A DNA stretch of 25,423 nt from JAPXSY01 sp033812795 (GCA_033812795.1 JAPXSY010000045.1:1-25423); one strand, 5' to 3'; counted from the stretch's first letter, positions 1-9,119 are shown. The notes: generated from the letters alone by a model not told the origin. Program-made: numbers and translations.

Positions 1-7
1 TTGTGTT

Positions 8-56
8 CTGTGGTGAAACAATCGATCCCGATCCCGATAGCGATCCCGACCCCGAT
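8..56 (-). repeat. Linker plus two units of the 18-nt ATCGGG repeat, left copy
   Basis: Read on the minus strand, positions 56-21 hold two tandem 18-nt units. The first (56-39) is exactly ATCGGGGTCGGGATCGCT; the second (38-21) differs at two bases. They are followed at 20-8 by TGTTTCACCACAG. The same unit, the same junction to the neighbouring 8-nt array and the same 13-nt linker recur in opposite orientation at 24999-25095. No function is known to me. The sequence continues beyond the window edge, so the left boundary of the element is not seen. Confidence 0.9.
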
Positions 57-110
57 GAAACCCTGAAACCCAGAAACCTTGAAACCTTGAAACCATGAAA
101 CCATGAAACC
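57..110 (-). repeat. 8-nt tandem array (GGTTTCNN type), left copy
   Basis: Seven GAAACC cores are spaced exactly 8 nt apart on the plus strand, at 57, 65, 73, 81, 89, 97 and 105. The two bases between cores vary (CT, CA, TT, TT, AT, AT). On the minus strand this is the TTTC(A/T)(G/A)GG array seen with 17 units at 24859-24994. It abuts the 18-nt array through the same GGTTTCATCGGGG junction in both places, so the two arrays travel as a composite. It is not coding. Confidence 0.9.
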
Positions 111-116
111 AAAGAT

Positions 117-144
117 GTTGAAGGTTCAACTGCTCTTTTTAGGG
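117..144 (+). repeat. GTTGAA/TTCAAC stem-loop followed by a T tract, left copy
   Basis: GTTGAAGGTTCAAC (117-130) is a perfect 6+6 inverted repeat with a two-base centre. It is followed by TGCTCTTTTTAGGG. The same block occurs at 11265-11290 (plus strand) and at about 24824-24849 (minus strand), always with the 8-nt array on the stem side and the T tract pointing away from it. A short stem plus T tract resembles a weak intrinsic terminator, but the 5-6 bp stem is marginal, so that role is a guess. Confidence 0.75.
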
Positions 145-200
145 TAAATTGACAGGATTACAGGATTAACATGATTTTTTTAATCCTGAAAATCCTGTCA
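145..200. repeat. ATCCTG inverted-repeat module (long imperfect hairpin)
   Basis: The left arm GACAGGATTACAGGATTAA (151-169) pairs with the right arm TTAATCCTGAAAATCCTGTC (180-199) with one bulge and one mismatch, around a loop containing a run of seven T (175-181). The 25 nt from 145 to 169 recur exactly, inverted, at 25348-25372. The T-rich loop and symmetry could support a bidirectional terminator or a protein-binding site downstream of secA. Only the structure is visible here. Confidence 0.85.
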
Positions 201-239
201 TAAAAATGTATCCCAAAGCTTTCTCGCGGCTCCGGCGCG

Positions 240-277
240 CGGCGGGCTAACCTGTAACCTGACTGCGCAACAGTCAG
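240..277 (-). repeat. GGTTACA module plus hairpin just downstream of secA
   Basis: The 24 nt at 263-240 (minus strand), containing GGTTACAGGTTAGCCCG, are identical to 25380-25403 on the plus strand. Overlapping it, CTGACTG (259-265) and CAGTCAG (271-277) form a perfect 7-bp stem with a 5-nt CGCAA loop, 11 nt past the secA stop. No T tract follows on the secA-sense strand, so a factor-independent terminator is not clear. Confidence 0.8.
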
Positions 278-287
278 ATTACACCTC

Positions 288-3200
288 CTAGCCGCAGCAT
301 TTCTTATATTTTTTGCCACTGCCGCACGGACAGGGATCGTTACGCCCCACCGAGGGCTTCGCGATCAGGGGACCCGTCGTCGCATGCGGCGCACTCTGCC
401 CCGTGCGATCCATGGCGTCCAGGATCGCGTCGAATCCGGCCACAGCGGCCTGCGGCACATCCGCCGCCGTCAGACCCCTTCCTGCCTGTCCGGCCGCAGG
501 CTGCGGGGTCTCGCCGCCCGCCAGTATGTTGATATCGTTGTGCACCATCTGGACCCGGCCGCCCGGACCCGCCATCATGCGCTGGAAATTCTGCATCGTC
601 GTCGCGCGGAACACCGAGGTGGCCACATCGGTTTTGATGTTGGTCATCAGTTCCTCAAACATCGTGAACGCTTCGCGCTTATACTCCACCAGCGGATCGC
701 GCTGACCGTACGCGCGCAGGTTGACGCCATGCCGCAACTCGTCCATGGCGCGCAGGTAACTCTGCCACTGCTGGTCGATACAACTCAGAAAAACCGAGCG
801 TTCCATGATCGGCAGCACAGCGGGATCCTCCATGGAACATTTCAGTTCATACGCCTCCGCGACCCGCGTGTACAGCAATTCTCCGGCTTTTTCGGGCTCG
901 CCCCGGAACGCCGCGATCTCTTCCTCCCGCACCGCGACCGGGAAGATGTCCGTCACCCACCTCACCAGTTCCTGCGGCATCGCGTCTTTGGCCGAGGAAA
1001 GGTACCTCTCGCTCTGCGTCAGGATCAGGTCGTTGAACACATCCAAAATATGGTTGTGCGCCGTTTCAGCGGTCAGCACGTCCCCGCGCAGGTCGTACAC
1101 GACCGAACGCTGCTTGTTCATCACATCATCGTATTCGAGCGTGCGCTTGCGGATGGCGAAGTTCTGCTGCTCCACGCGGCGCTGCGCGGTTTCCACGGAA
1201 CGGTTAAGCCATTTGTGCTCCAGCGCCTCGCCCTCCTGCATGCCGAGGCGGGTCATGATACCCGAAATGCGGTCGGACCCGAACAGGCGCATCAAGTTGT
1301 CCTCCAGCGAAATGTAAAACTGGGAGGAGCCCGGGTCACCCTGACGCGCACACCGGCCACGCAACTGCCGGTCGATACGGCGCGACTCGTGACGTTCGGA
1401 TCCGATCACATGCAGTCCGCACGGCTTCTCCTCCAGCAGCTTGCGTAAGGTCTTGTTCCCGTTGTCATAACGGTTTTCCAGCGTGATCTGCGACCGGATC
1501 GTCGTCTCCGGCACCCACACCACGCCTTCACCCAGCTTGATGTCCGTACCGCGGCCCGCCATGTTGGTCGCGATGGTGACCGCGCCGGGCTGTCCGGCCA
1601 GCGACACGATCTCGGCCTCGCGCGCGTGATTCTTGGCATTCAGCACGTTGTGGGGGATCTTGGCCATGCGCAGCATGCGGCTGAGGATCTCGGAGGTGTC
1701 CACGGTCACCGTGCCCAACAGCACCGGCTGCCCGTTCCGGTGGCGCTTCTCCACCTCGTCGAGAATGGCCTTGTATTTTTCGCGCTGCGATTTGTAGATC
1801 TGATCGTTACCGTCCACGCGCCGTATCGGCCGGTTGGTCGGGATCACCACCACATCCAACTTATAAATGTCGTGGAACTCCGACGCCTCGGTCTCCGCCG
1901 TACCGGTCATGCCCGCCAACTTTTTGTACAGCCGGAAATAGTTCTGGATGGTGATCGTGGCGAGGGTCTGCGTCTCGCGCTCGATTTCAACGCCCTCTTT
2001 GGCCTCCACCGCCTGATGCAACCCATCGCTCCAACGCCTTCCGGGCAGCACGCGGCCGGTGAACTCGTCCACAATGTAGACGTGGTTATCCTGCACCACA
2101 TAATCGACGTCCCGCTCGTAGAGGCAGTAGGCCCGCAGCAATTGGTCCACATTGTGGACGCGCTCGCTGCGCACCATGAAATCGGATTGAATCTGCTGCC
2201 GCCGTTTGGCGCGCTCCTCCGCGCCCAGTGCGGTGTCGCCATCCAACGCCGACATGGCGGAGACCAGATCAGGCATGACGAACATTTCCGGATCGGTCGG
2301 CGAGAGCTTCTCACTGCCCCGGTCGGTCAGCGCGACCTCCCGCGTACGCTCATCGATCGTGAAAAGCAGTTGCTCGCGCAGGTCGCGGGCCAGTTCTTTG
2401 CGCATTTCGGAGAGCATCATGCTCTCGACCTGCTCATGCAGCTTGCGCGTCGCGGGGTCCTCCAACAGATGCAGGAACTGCTTGTGCTTGGGCATGCCGT
2501 GGTACACCTGATACAGCTTGAACATCGCCGTTTCGCTGTCCGCAGCTTCAATGGCCTCGCGGACCTCGCTGATCAGGCGGTTACAGATCTCCATCTGGTC
2601 GCGGACCAGCCGCTCCACACGCGGCCTGAGTTCCGTGTACTGCGCCGTGGACACATGCGCGACCGGACCGGAGATGATCAGCGGCGTGCGCGCCTCGTCA
2701 ATCAGAATGCTGTCCACCTCGTCGATGATCGCGAAATGGTGGCCGCGCTGCACCACCTGCGACGGCTCCACCGCCATGCCGTTGTCCCGAAGGTAGTCGA
2801 ACCCGAACTCGCTGTTGGTGCCGTAGGTGATGTCGCATGCGTATTGTTCCCGACGCTCAGCCGGCCCCATGTGGTTCTGGATGCATCCCACCGTCAACCC
2901 CAGATACTCATAGACATGCCCCATCCATTGGGCGTCGCGCCGAGCGAGATAGTCGTTGACCGTCACCAGCCGGACATTGTTCCCGGAGAGCGCGTTGAGG
3001 TACAGCGGCAGGGTGGCGACCAAGGTCTTGCCCTCACCGGTCTGCATTTCCGCGATCTTGCCCTGATGCAGCACGATCCCGCCGATGAGCTGGACATCAA
3101 ACGGAACCATATCCCAAGCCAGCATGTGCCCGCACACCTCGCGGGTGGTGCCGCAAAGCCGACGGCACGCGTTCTTCACCACGGCGAACGCCTCGCACAG

Positions 3201-3383
3201 CAAGTCATCCAGCGACTCTCCCGCAGCCACGCGCTCCTTGAATTCCTGTGTTTTGGCCTGAAGCTGCTGCTCCGACAGTGCCTGATACTCTTTTTCCAAC
3301 TCGTTGATCCGAGTGACCATCGGCTGGAGGCGTTTTATATCGCGTTCGTTTTTGGTTCCAAAAAGTGTTCTGATCAGATTCAT
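288..3383 (-). CDS. secA: Protein translocase ATPase SecA
   Basis: The 1031-residue SecA motor drives unfolded preproteins through the SecYEG channel at the inner membrane by ATP hydrolysis. Visible landmarks are Walker A TGEGKT (residues 115-120), Walker B DEVD (221-224) followed by the SecA signature IDEARTPLIISG, the MTGTAETEA segment, the second nucleotide-fold motif TNMAGRGTD, QLRGRCARQGD, and the C-terminal zinc/SecB-binding tail CPCGSGKKYKKCCG at the very end. It is longer than the roughly 900-residue Escherichia coli protein. The extra length lies mainly in the preprotein-binding region (about 255-370) and in an insert after GRGTD, as in several non-proteobacterial SecAs. Start: an ATG preceded by AGGGA at suitable spacing. 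The gene stands alone, 139 nt after the end of the FAD protein gene on the same strand, and its 3' side runs straight into the left repeat mosaic. Identification is secure. Confidence 0.98.
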   Translation of the reverse strand: MNLIRTLFGTKNERDIKRLQPMVTRINELEKEYQALSEQQLQAKTQEFKERVAAGESLDDLLCEAFAVVKNACRRLCGTTREVCGHMLAWDMVPFDVQLIGGIVLHQGKIAEMQTGEGKTLVATLPLYLNALSGNNVRLVTVNDYLARRDAQWMGHVYEYLGLTVGCIQNHMGPAERREQYACDITYGTNSEFGFDYLRDNGMAVEPSQVVQRGHHFAIIDEVDSILIDEARTPLIISGPVAHVSTAQYTELRPRVERLVRDQMEICNRLISEVREAIEAADSETAMFKLYQVYHGMPKHKQFLHLLEDPATRKLHEQVESMMLSEMRKELARDLREQLLFTIDERTREVALTDRGSEKLSPTDPEMFVMPDLVSAMSALDGDTALGAEERAKRRQQIQSDFMVRSERVHNVDQLLRAYCLYERDVDYVVQDNHVYIVDEFTGRVLPGRRWSDGLHQAVEAKEGVEIERETQTLATITIQNYFRLYKKLAGMTGTAETEASEFHDIYKLDVVVIPTNRPIRRVDGNDQIYKSQREKYKAILDEVEKRHRNGQPVLLGTVTVDTSEILSRMLRMAKIPHNVLNAKNHAREAEIVSLAGQPGAVTIATNMAGRGTDIKLGEGVVWVPETTIRSQITLENRYDNGNKTLRKLLEEKPCGLHVIGSERHESRRIDRQLRGRCARQGDPGSSQFYISLEDNLMRLFGSDRISGIMTRLGMQEGEALEHKWLNRSVETAQRRVEQQNFAIRKRTLEYDDVMNKQRSVVYDLRGDVLTAETAHNHILDVFNDLILTQSERYLSSAKDAMPQELVRWVTDIFPVAVREEEIAAFRGEPEKAGELLYTRVAEAYELKCSMEDPAVLPIMERSVFLSCIDQQWQSYLRAMDELRHGVNLRAYGQRDPLVEYKREAFTMFEELMTNIKTDVATSVFRATTMQNFQRMMAGPGGRVQMVHNDINILAGGETPQPAAGQAGRGLTAADVPQAAVAGFDAILDAMDRTGQSAPHATTGPLIAKPSVGRNDPCPCGSGKKYKKCCG

Positions 3384-3522
3384 GCGTTTCCCTGTTCCTG
3401 CGGATATTTCCGATCCATCCGAATGAAAGAAAAAAGTGTATCACATCACACCGAATACGCCAGATTAACCTTACCCGTTCACGCACGCGAATAAGCCGTA
3501 ACATGTAACCCGCTGCTCCGCA

Positions 3523-6500
3523 TCACCTGCCCAGCACCAGCGCAGCATGCGTCGCATACGCGCCGCGCGGATCCTCGGCATAGGCCCGCAACGTGCGCAC
3601 GCCACGCCCCTCGAAATCGCCGAGCCGGAAAAGCGCCCGCGCCAACGCCAATTCACGCAGACATGCGGAACGCTCCCGGTCGCCTTCGTGATTCGCGTAG
3701 TTGGGAATCACCGGGAGTTCGGGTCCCATACGGATGGCGTAACCACCGATGCCCTCCGTAGCGAGCAGCCGTCCCAGAACCGGGGCGCCCGCCGGATCGC
3801 CGATCGCCTCCAGCGCCAAGGCCACCGCACGGAAATGCGAGAAGGCGTCGGCCGCGGTCAGGGCCTTCGCCTTGTCCAAAATCGCGGGCACCGCGCGTAC
3901 GGAGCGGCAGCGTCCCAACGCGATCAGGTAACTGTCCAGCCAGCTCACACTGCGGTTGAACTGCCCCATCCCGCGAAAATGCCACCCCTTGTCCCAGGCC
4001 ATGCCCTGAACCCGCGCAATCAGTTCCGTCTCACCATCGGGATGCCCCATCATGCCGAGCACATGCGCGTAAGCCAAACGGGCCTCGGGTGCGCGGGCCG
4101 CGGTGTAAGCCGCTTTGAGGAGCGGCACGCTGCGCGCGGGGTCCGTCAGCACCACCGACAGTCCCTGATAGCCATTGGGGATCGCGGCCACCGCTTCGGT
4201 GAAGCAGGCGTCCGGAAGCGGAAAGGAATCCTCCATGTCCAGCACCGTCTCCGGCAGGATCTTCATTTCGATCAGATGACGCTGGAGCGCACGGATGTCC
4301 ACCCGACGCACCGGCACACCCGCCTTGATCGCCATGGCCGCTGCCGTGCCCGCCGCATAGCCCTGATTCTGCACATCCGGCTGCATGCGTAAAATCGGCA
4401 TGGCGTCGCGGTGTGCGCTGATCCCGAGTCCGGTCACCAGCAGCCCGTCCACCGTTTTCGGCAGCAGACACCGGAACGGCAAGTTGACCTTCATTCCGTG
4501 ATGGCCGGGATCCTCAATGAAAAACTGCTCGTGGGTCGTATGGCCGTGCGAGTCGAAGTTGCTGTAGGGCTGGACCACCACATCCGGATAGGTCCGTCCG
4601 TTGACCACATCCAGCGGCGACATGTAAAAGGCACCGATCATCCGGCGGCGTTCGCGGCTGTTGATGATCTGCGCCTGATCCCAGATCCCCTCCCGCATAC
4701 TGTACCGGGAACGCAACGCGAAGAAGCAGAGGTCGGACGCGTCCGTATCATCCAGAAAGCCGATATCGGTGTTGGTGTAACTCGCGCCCATCCTGCGCGG
4801 GGTCTGGCCCACACCCTGCAACGCCACTTCAGCGGCGGTGATGAACTCGGTCTTTTCGCCCGCCATGGCCGCGAGTTCCGCATTACCGGTGCTGTCGATC
4901 GCAACGCGGCAACGCACCACACCGCGTGTGCCGTCGGGCATGACCACCACCACGCCGGTGAGCCGGTTGTTCTCCACCACCACCCCGCTGACCATCGTTC
5001 CATACCAGATCTCGGCCCCGCCCTTCCGGTTCTGGCTGCGGTACCACTCGGACTTGCACTGGGAAAAGACCGCCCCGGTCTCTTTCACGCCCCGGTCAAT
5101 ATCCAGCGTGAAGCCCACGCGGTTCCCGAAATAGTAGCGGCCGATAAGCCCGTCGGTCTGTACGCCGCCCATCTGATGAATATATTCGCAGACCAGGGTC
5201 CGCGCACCATGACGCGCGGCCGCGATTCCGGCGGGCGCCCCGCCGGTGCCCGCCCCCGCGACCAGCACATCGCACTCAGCCAGAACCGGCAATTCACGCG
5301 GCTCGACCCGGACTGTGCCGGAGGCGTTCCGCAGATAGGCCGCCAGATTGCGGGTATGTTCGCCGACCGTGACTCCGCCGCTTTGCGCATCCGGACTCCC
5401 CCCTGCACGCACGCCCTGCGGTGCCGGGCGCTGTTTCGCCAGCCGTGCGGCCGCCGCGCCGATCCGCTCACCCAAGGCCATCAGATTACCGGGCCGCATC
5501 AAGTGCTCGACCGTTGGCCGCGCGACGTCCGCCATCGGCCCCAGAACAAACAGAAACGACGTGCCAGCCGGTTGAAACGCATCCAGATCAAGCGCGTCAA
5601 CCCCGGCCCAGGGCGCCCGTACAGCGGCCTTGCCCCGAATGAAGTCGGGCGGAAGCAGAGAAAGCGTATCCGCTGATTCCAACTGCGTGGGAACAAAGGT
5701 CAGATCGCGCGCGCGTTGCTCCGCCTCGGCAAAGGCGCGTGCTGAACCGTCCCGCATCGGCAGGTCGATCTCGCATTCGAACAGACGTCCCGTGATCGTG
5801 CCGGGATGCCCCTCCGGTGGACGGATGCCCGTGACACGCACCGGGTAGACCCCGAACAACTCCCGCACCCGCACCCCCTCCGCGCGCGGTGCCTCGCCCG
5901 CCACAATGCGACGGGTGAACGTGTAGTGTCCGGCCGGGAACGGTTCCGCCTGACCGCCCGCGGCACGGGCAAGGATGCCGCGTTCCGTCGCGTCGATCAC
6001 CACTTTGGCGCGGATCGCCTGACGCCCGCTGCGGTTGGCGATCACAACCCCTGCCAGCGCACCGGTTTCGTCCGTCAGCGTCTCGGTCGCCAGCGCGCCG
6101 GTGAGAAACGGGACTCCCGCCTGCAACAGCGCCTCATCCAAAACTTTCTTCACCTGAAGCGGCGTCGTACGGTCCGACAGTCCCGCGCCAGCCGACGGAT
6201 CGGCAACGGGGTACACCAGCAGTTCGCCAAGCAACTGCCGCTTCACACCGGGCGCCACCAAGGCCAGAACCTTCACATACCGATACCGACCGGAAAGCGG
6301 GACTCTGAATCTGGCGCGTTCGGATCCGGCCTCGGTTTCCTGATCGATCCCCTTACCCAGATCCGCCCACGTTTCCGCATCCGTGCTCCCCCAAACGTGT
6401 AGCGCGCCGGTACGGAACCCGTTGGCCCCGTCGCGCCGAAACACGCAGGCGACCAACGAACCAAGGTCGGTCAGCGCCCCGAGATCAAGCGTCAGCGTCA

Positions 6501-6933
6501 CATCACCGCCGAACTGGGCACTCTCCGTGACGGCATCCTGCCACACTCCGTCCGACAACACGCGGTGATGCGGGTCCGGATGATTCGACGCGGCGGCACG
6601 GTCACTCCGGTAGGAGAAGGGCAGCGACGGGGGAAGTTGCGTCGTCGTGAACATCCGGCGCCGCAAAACGCAGCGCGGATCTTCCGAGGCCCCCGTGCGC
6701 AGACACAGCTTCCCCGCCATATCCTCGCCCAGATACGGGCGAGGCGCGACCACAAAAACCCGCACCCCTTCGGCAGCCGCGCGGCAGGCGGCCGCCACCG
6801 CACCGGAAGAGCCGCCCACGATCACCACATCCGTCTCGTGCGCCAACGGCAGGGTTTTCGCGCTCTCCACCACCCCCTCCGCCAAAGCCAGACTTCCCGC
6901 CAACACCCACGCCAACCCGAGACGACCTCGCAT
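3523..6933 (-). CDS. Secreted tandem FAD-dependent oxidoreductase with nested discoidin-like region and HEAT-like repeats
   Basis: I place the start at 6933 (1136 aa) because a strong GGGAGGT lies 6 nt upstream and the protein then begins with a clean signal peptide (MRGRLGLAWVLAGSLALAEG). The frame stays open to an ATG at 6993 but with no comparable ribosome site. Order of parts: signal peptide 1-20; a first Rossmann FAD fold (DVVIVGGSSGA, 35-45); a nested beta-rich, F5/8C (discoidin)-like region (about 125-245) resembling the sugar-binding inserts of PVC secreted enzymes; the return of the first fold (VVIDATERG, about 311-319); a second complete FAD motif (DVLVAGAGTGGAPAG, 555-569) with its own QMGG and AIDSTGNAE segments; then alpha-helical HEAT-like repeats from about residue 930 to the end. 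Each FAD half resembles the 'FAD-dependent oxidoreductase' family of Planctomycetes and Verrucomicrobia. The substrate is unknown; an extracytoplasmic polysaccharide or sugar role is only a guess. Monocistronic, with its own promoter at 7005-7034. Confidence 0.85.
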   Translation of the reverse strand: MRGRLGLAWVLAGSLALAEGVVESAKTLPLAHETDVVIVGGSSGAVAAACRAAAEGVRVFVVAPRPYLGEDMAGKLCLRTGASEDPRCVLRRRMFTTTQLPPSLPFSYRSDRAAASNHPDPHHRVLSDGVWQDAVTESAQFGGDVTLTLDLGALTDLGSLVACVFRRDGANGFRTGALHVWGSTDAETWADLGKGIDQETEAGSERARFRVPLSGRYRYVKVLALVAPGVKRQLLGELLVYPVADPSAGAGLSDRTTPLQVKKVLDEALLQAGVPFLTGALATETLTDETGALAGVVIANRSGRQAIRAKVVIDATERGILARAAGGQAEPFPAGHYTFTRRIVAGEAPRAEGVRVRELFGVYPVRVTGIRPPEGHPGTITGRLFECEIDLPMRDGSARAFAEAEQRARDLTFVPTQLESADTLSLLPPDFIRGKAAVRAPWAGVDALDLDAFQPAGTSFLFVLGPMADVARPTVEHLMRPGNLMALGERIGAAAARLAKQRPAPQGVRAGGSPDAQSGGVTVGEHTRNLAAYLRNASGTVRVEPRELPVLAECDVLVAGAGTGGAPAGIAAARHGARTLVCEYIHQMGGVQTDGLIGRYYFGNRVGFTLDIDRGVKETGAVFSQCKSEWYRSQNRKGGAEIWYGTMVSGVVVENNRLTGVVVVMPDGTRGVVRCRVAIDSTGNAELAAMAGEKTEFITAAEVALQGVGQTPRRMGASYTNTDIGFLDDTDASDLCFFALRSRYSMREGIWDQAQIINSRERRRMIGAFYMSPLDVVNGRTYPDVVVQPYSNFDSHGHTTHEQFFIEDPGHHGMKVNLPFRCLLPKTVDGLLVTGLGISAHRDAMPILRMQPDVQNQGYAAGTAAAMAIKAGVPVRRVDIRALQRHLIEMKILPETVLDMEDSFPLPDACFTEAVAAIPNGYQGLSVVLTDPARSVPLLKAAYTAARAPEARLAYAHVLGMMGHPDGETELIARVQGMAWDKGWHFRGMGQFNRSVSWLDSYLIALGRCRSVRAVPAILDKAKALTAADAFSHFRAVALALEAIGDPAGAPVLGRLLATEGIGGYAIRMGPELPVIPNYANHEGDRERSACLRELALARALFRLGDFEGRGVRTLRAYAEDPRGAYATHAALVLGR

Positions 6934-7004
6934 TTCCGACCTCCCTTTCACTGCCTCCCGCCGACTCCACCCTGTCCGGACCAGAATTCTCACCGCAACG
7001 TCTC

Positions 7005-7034
7005 ATTATGGGTGCGGAGTCCTGACGGAGTCAA
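7005..7034 (-). promoter_or_regulatory. Sigma70-like promoter of the tandem FAD protein gene
   Basis: On the minus strand TTGACT (7034-7029) is followed after 18 nt by CATAAT (7010-7005), each five of six to consensus. Transcription would start near 6998, leaving a leader of about 65 nt with the GGGAGGT ribosome site. No operator repeat was recognised. Confidence 0.6.
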
Positions 7035-7197
7035 CCGATTTCCCACCCGGGAGCGATTCAACTTTGGTGAACGCCGAACCGTGACGCTTTGTCGGGTTTC
7101 TGGCTTGGGGTTCCAAGTCTCGGGGTCCGCACCGTGAAAAACATGAACCTTCATAAAACCAACCTTGTTTTTCATCTACGTTCACCGAAGCGCCCAC

Positions 7198-7227
7198 TTG
7201 ACAACCGCGGACGGATACGGGACACTT
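7198..7227 (+). promoter_or_regulatory. Possible promoter before thrS (perfect -35, weak -10)
   Basis: TTGACA (7198-7203) is a perfect -35 box, but 17-18 nt downstream only GACACT or ACACTT is present, a poor -10. The intergenic stretch 6934-7288 otherwise holds the divergent FAD-protein promoter, a possible decayed 8-nt repeat near 7092-7125, and no recognisable T-box leader or riboswitch. The call rests on the -35 and on its position about 85 nt before the gene. Confidence 0.3.
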
Positions 7228-7288
7228 CATCCTGTTCGGATATGACTGGTTCCGGTGGCTGTTACGGGCATCCGGCATGGAGGTTGGA

Positions 7289-9022
7289 GTGGAAGCGATC
7301 GATGTGATGCGCCATAGTGCGGCCCATGTGATGGCGCATGCGGTATGCAATCTGTTTGACAACGTGAAGTTGGATATTGGCCCCTCGACGGAAGAGGGGT
7401 TCTATTACGATTTCGATCTGGAGCACCGGCTCTCGCCGGAGGATTTCCCGCGTATCGAGGCGGAGATCGAGGCCCTTATCCAGGCCGATTTGCCGTTTGA
7501 GCGCTTGGAAACGACATGCGGCGAAGCGGCGCGGATCTTGGCGGACCAACCTTACAAGTTGGAACGCCTCGCGGACATCCCCGAGGGCGAGGCGATCACC
7601 CTTTACCGCTGCGGCGCGTTCGTGGATTTGTGCCGCGGACCGCATGTGAACCGCACCTCGGAAATCGGCGCGGTCAAGTTGACGTCCGTCGCAGGATCCT
7701 ACTACCGCGGCGATGAGAAAAACGCCATGCTGCAGCGTCTGTACGGCATGGCGGATGTGTCGCGCGAGGCCCTGGACGCGGTGCTCGCCCGGATGGAGGA
7801 GGCCAAAAAACGCGACCACCGCAAACTCGGCAAAGAGCTTGACCTGTTTAGTATCAGCGAGGAGGTCGGGCCGGGATTGGCGCACTGGCATCCCAAAGGC
7901 GCGCGCATCCGGGTGGCGATCGAGGACTATTGGCGGCGCGAACACTTCCGCGCCGGATATGAGATGGTGTTCACCCCGCATGTGGGGCGCGCCAAACTGT
8001 GGGAAACCTCGGGGCATCTGGGGTTCTACCGTGACAGCATGTTCCCGAGCATGAATCTGTCGGAGGGCGAAGGCTCGCGGGCTTCGGTCGAATCGTATTT
8101 CGTCAAGCCCATGAACTGCCCGTTCCATATCCAGGTGTACAAAACCCGGCGCTATTCCTACCGTGACCTGCCGTTGCGATGGGCCGAACTCGGCACCGTG
8201 TACCGCTATGAGAAAGAGGGCGTGCGCCACGGGTTGTTGCGCGTCCGCGGGTTCACGCAGGACGATGCGCACATTTTCTGCACGCCGGAGCAGATCGAGG
8301 ATGAGGTCCGGTCCACCGTGACCTTTGCGCTGCGCGTTCTGCGCCGTTTCGGGTTCCGGGAGATCACGGCCTTCCTCTCCACCCGGCCCGAGAAGGCGGT
8401 CGGGTTGCCTGAACGGTGGGAACAGGCCACGCAATCCTTGGAAAACGCGCTCCGGGCCGAGGCCATCGAATATCAGGTGGATGCGGGCGGCGGCGCGTTC
8501 TACGGCCCGAAGATCGACCTCAAGATCAAAGACGCGCTCGGACGGCCGTGGCAACTCGGCACCATCCAGTTCGACTTCAACCTGCCGGAACGGTTCGCGC
8601 TGACATACATCGGCGAGGACGGCAAGGAGCACCAGCCCTATATGGTGCACCGCGCCCTGCTCGGCAGCCTGGAACGCTTTTTCGGCATTCTGATCGAACA
8701 CTATGCGGGCGCGTTTCCCGTGTGGCTGGCGCCGGAGCAGGTGCGCGTGCTGCCCATCACCGCGGATCAGATCGCGTACGCCCGCTCGTTGGAAACGACT
8801 CTGCGCGAAGCGGATGTGCGCGTGACGGTCGATACCGACAACGAGAAGCTGGGCGCGAAGATCCGCCGCGCCCAACTCGAAAAAGTTCCTTTTATGCTGG
8901 TGGTCGGCAAACGCGATGCCGAAGCCCAAGTGGTTTCGGTGCGCAGCCGTGAGACCGGAGATCAAGGCGCGATGACGATCGAGGCCTTCCGGAGCGTGCT
9001 CGCTGACGCGATGAACGCGTGA
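7289..9022 (+). CDS. thrS: Threonyl-tRNA synthetase lacking the N-terminal TGS domain
   Basis: A class II aminoacyl-tRNA synthetase that charges tRNA-Thr and edits mischarged Ser-tRNA. The protein opens directly in the editing domain (HSAAHVMAH, the HxxxH site; DLCRGPH, the C..H site). It continues with the catalytic core: zinc ligands in MNCPFH, DDAHIFC and MVHRALLGS, motif 2 (RYEKEGVRHGLLRVRGFTQDD) and motif 3 (GSLERFFGILIEHY). It ends in the anticodon-binding domain. The usual N-terminal TGS domain of about 60 residues is absent, and an in-frame stop at 7199-7201 rules out an upstream extension. Start choice: the first ATG (7277) has no ribosome site, whereas GTG at 7289 has GGAGG at 7279-7283, five bases away; the ATG would add four residues. 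infC follows 108 nt downstream, the classical thrS-infC pairing. Confidence 0.97.
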   Translation: MEAIDVMRHSAAHVMAHAVCNLFDNVKLDIGPSTEEGFYYDFDLEHRLSPEDFPRIEAEIEALIQADLPFERLETTCGEAARILADQPYKLERLADIPEGEAITLYRCGAFVDLCRGPHVNRTSEIGAVKLTSVAGSYYRGDEKNAMLQRLYGMADVSREALDAVLARMEEAKKRDHRKLGKELDLFSISEEVGPGLAHWHPKGARIRVAIEDYWRREHFRAGYEMVFTPHVGRAKLWETSGHLGFYRDSMFPSMNLSEGEGSRASVESYFVKPMNCPFHIQVYKTRRYSYRDLPLRWAELGTVYRYEKEGVRHGLLRVRGFTQDDAHIFCTPEQIEDEVRSTVTFALRVLRRFGFREITAFLSTRPEKAVGLPERWEQATQSLENALRAEAIEYQVDAGGGAFYGPKIDLKIKDALGRPWQLGTIQFDFNLPERFALTYIGEDGKEHQPYMVHRALLGSLERFFGILIEHYAGAFPVWLAPEQVRVLPITADQIAYARSLETTLREADVRVTVDTDNEKLGAKIRRAQLEKVPFMLVVGKRDAEAQVVSVRSRETGDQGAMTIEAFRSVLADAMNA

Positions 9023-9119
9023 CCTTCGCGTACCCGGAGGCGGATAAAGACAGGATGCGGGCTCCGGTTCATCCGGAGCGGAAACAAAACAGAAACGAGC
9101 CGTAAGTCGGCTCAACATC

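Noticed and set aside
384..3494. Long plus-strand open frames opposite secA (for example 1626-3494 and 384-1448)
   Set aside because: They mirror the codon pattern of secA on the other strand, are His/Arg/Leu-rich without recognisable domains, and secA is unmistakable.
3384..3522. secA promoter in the gap after the FAD gene
   Set aside because: Only poor -10 candidates such as TACACT without a matching -35 at usable spacing; not strong enough to annotate.
7092..7125. GGGTTTCTGG-CTTGGGG-TTCC series before thrS, resembling a decayed 8-nt array
   Set aside because: Only about four imperfect units with no conserved neighbouring modules; too degenerate to call as a member of the repeat family.
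6934..7288. Possible T-box or threonine leader before thrS
   Set aside because: No T-box consensus, no short Thr-rich leader peptide and no terminator-like hairpin with T run could be seen.
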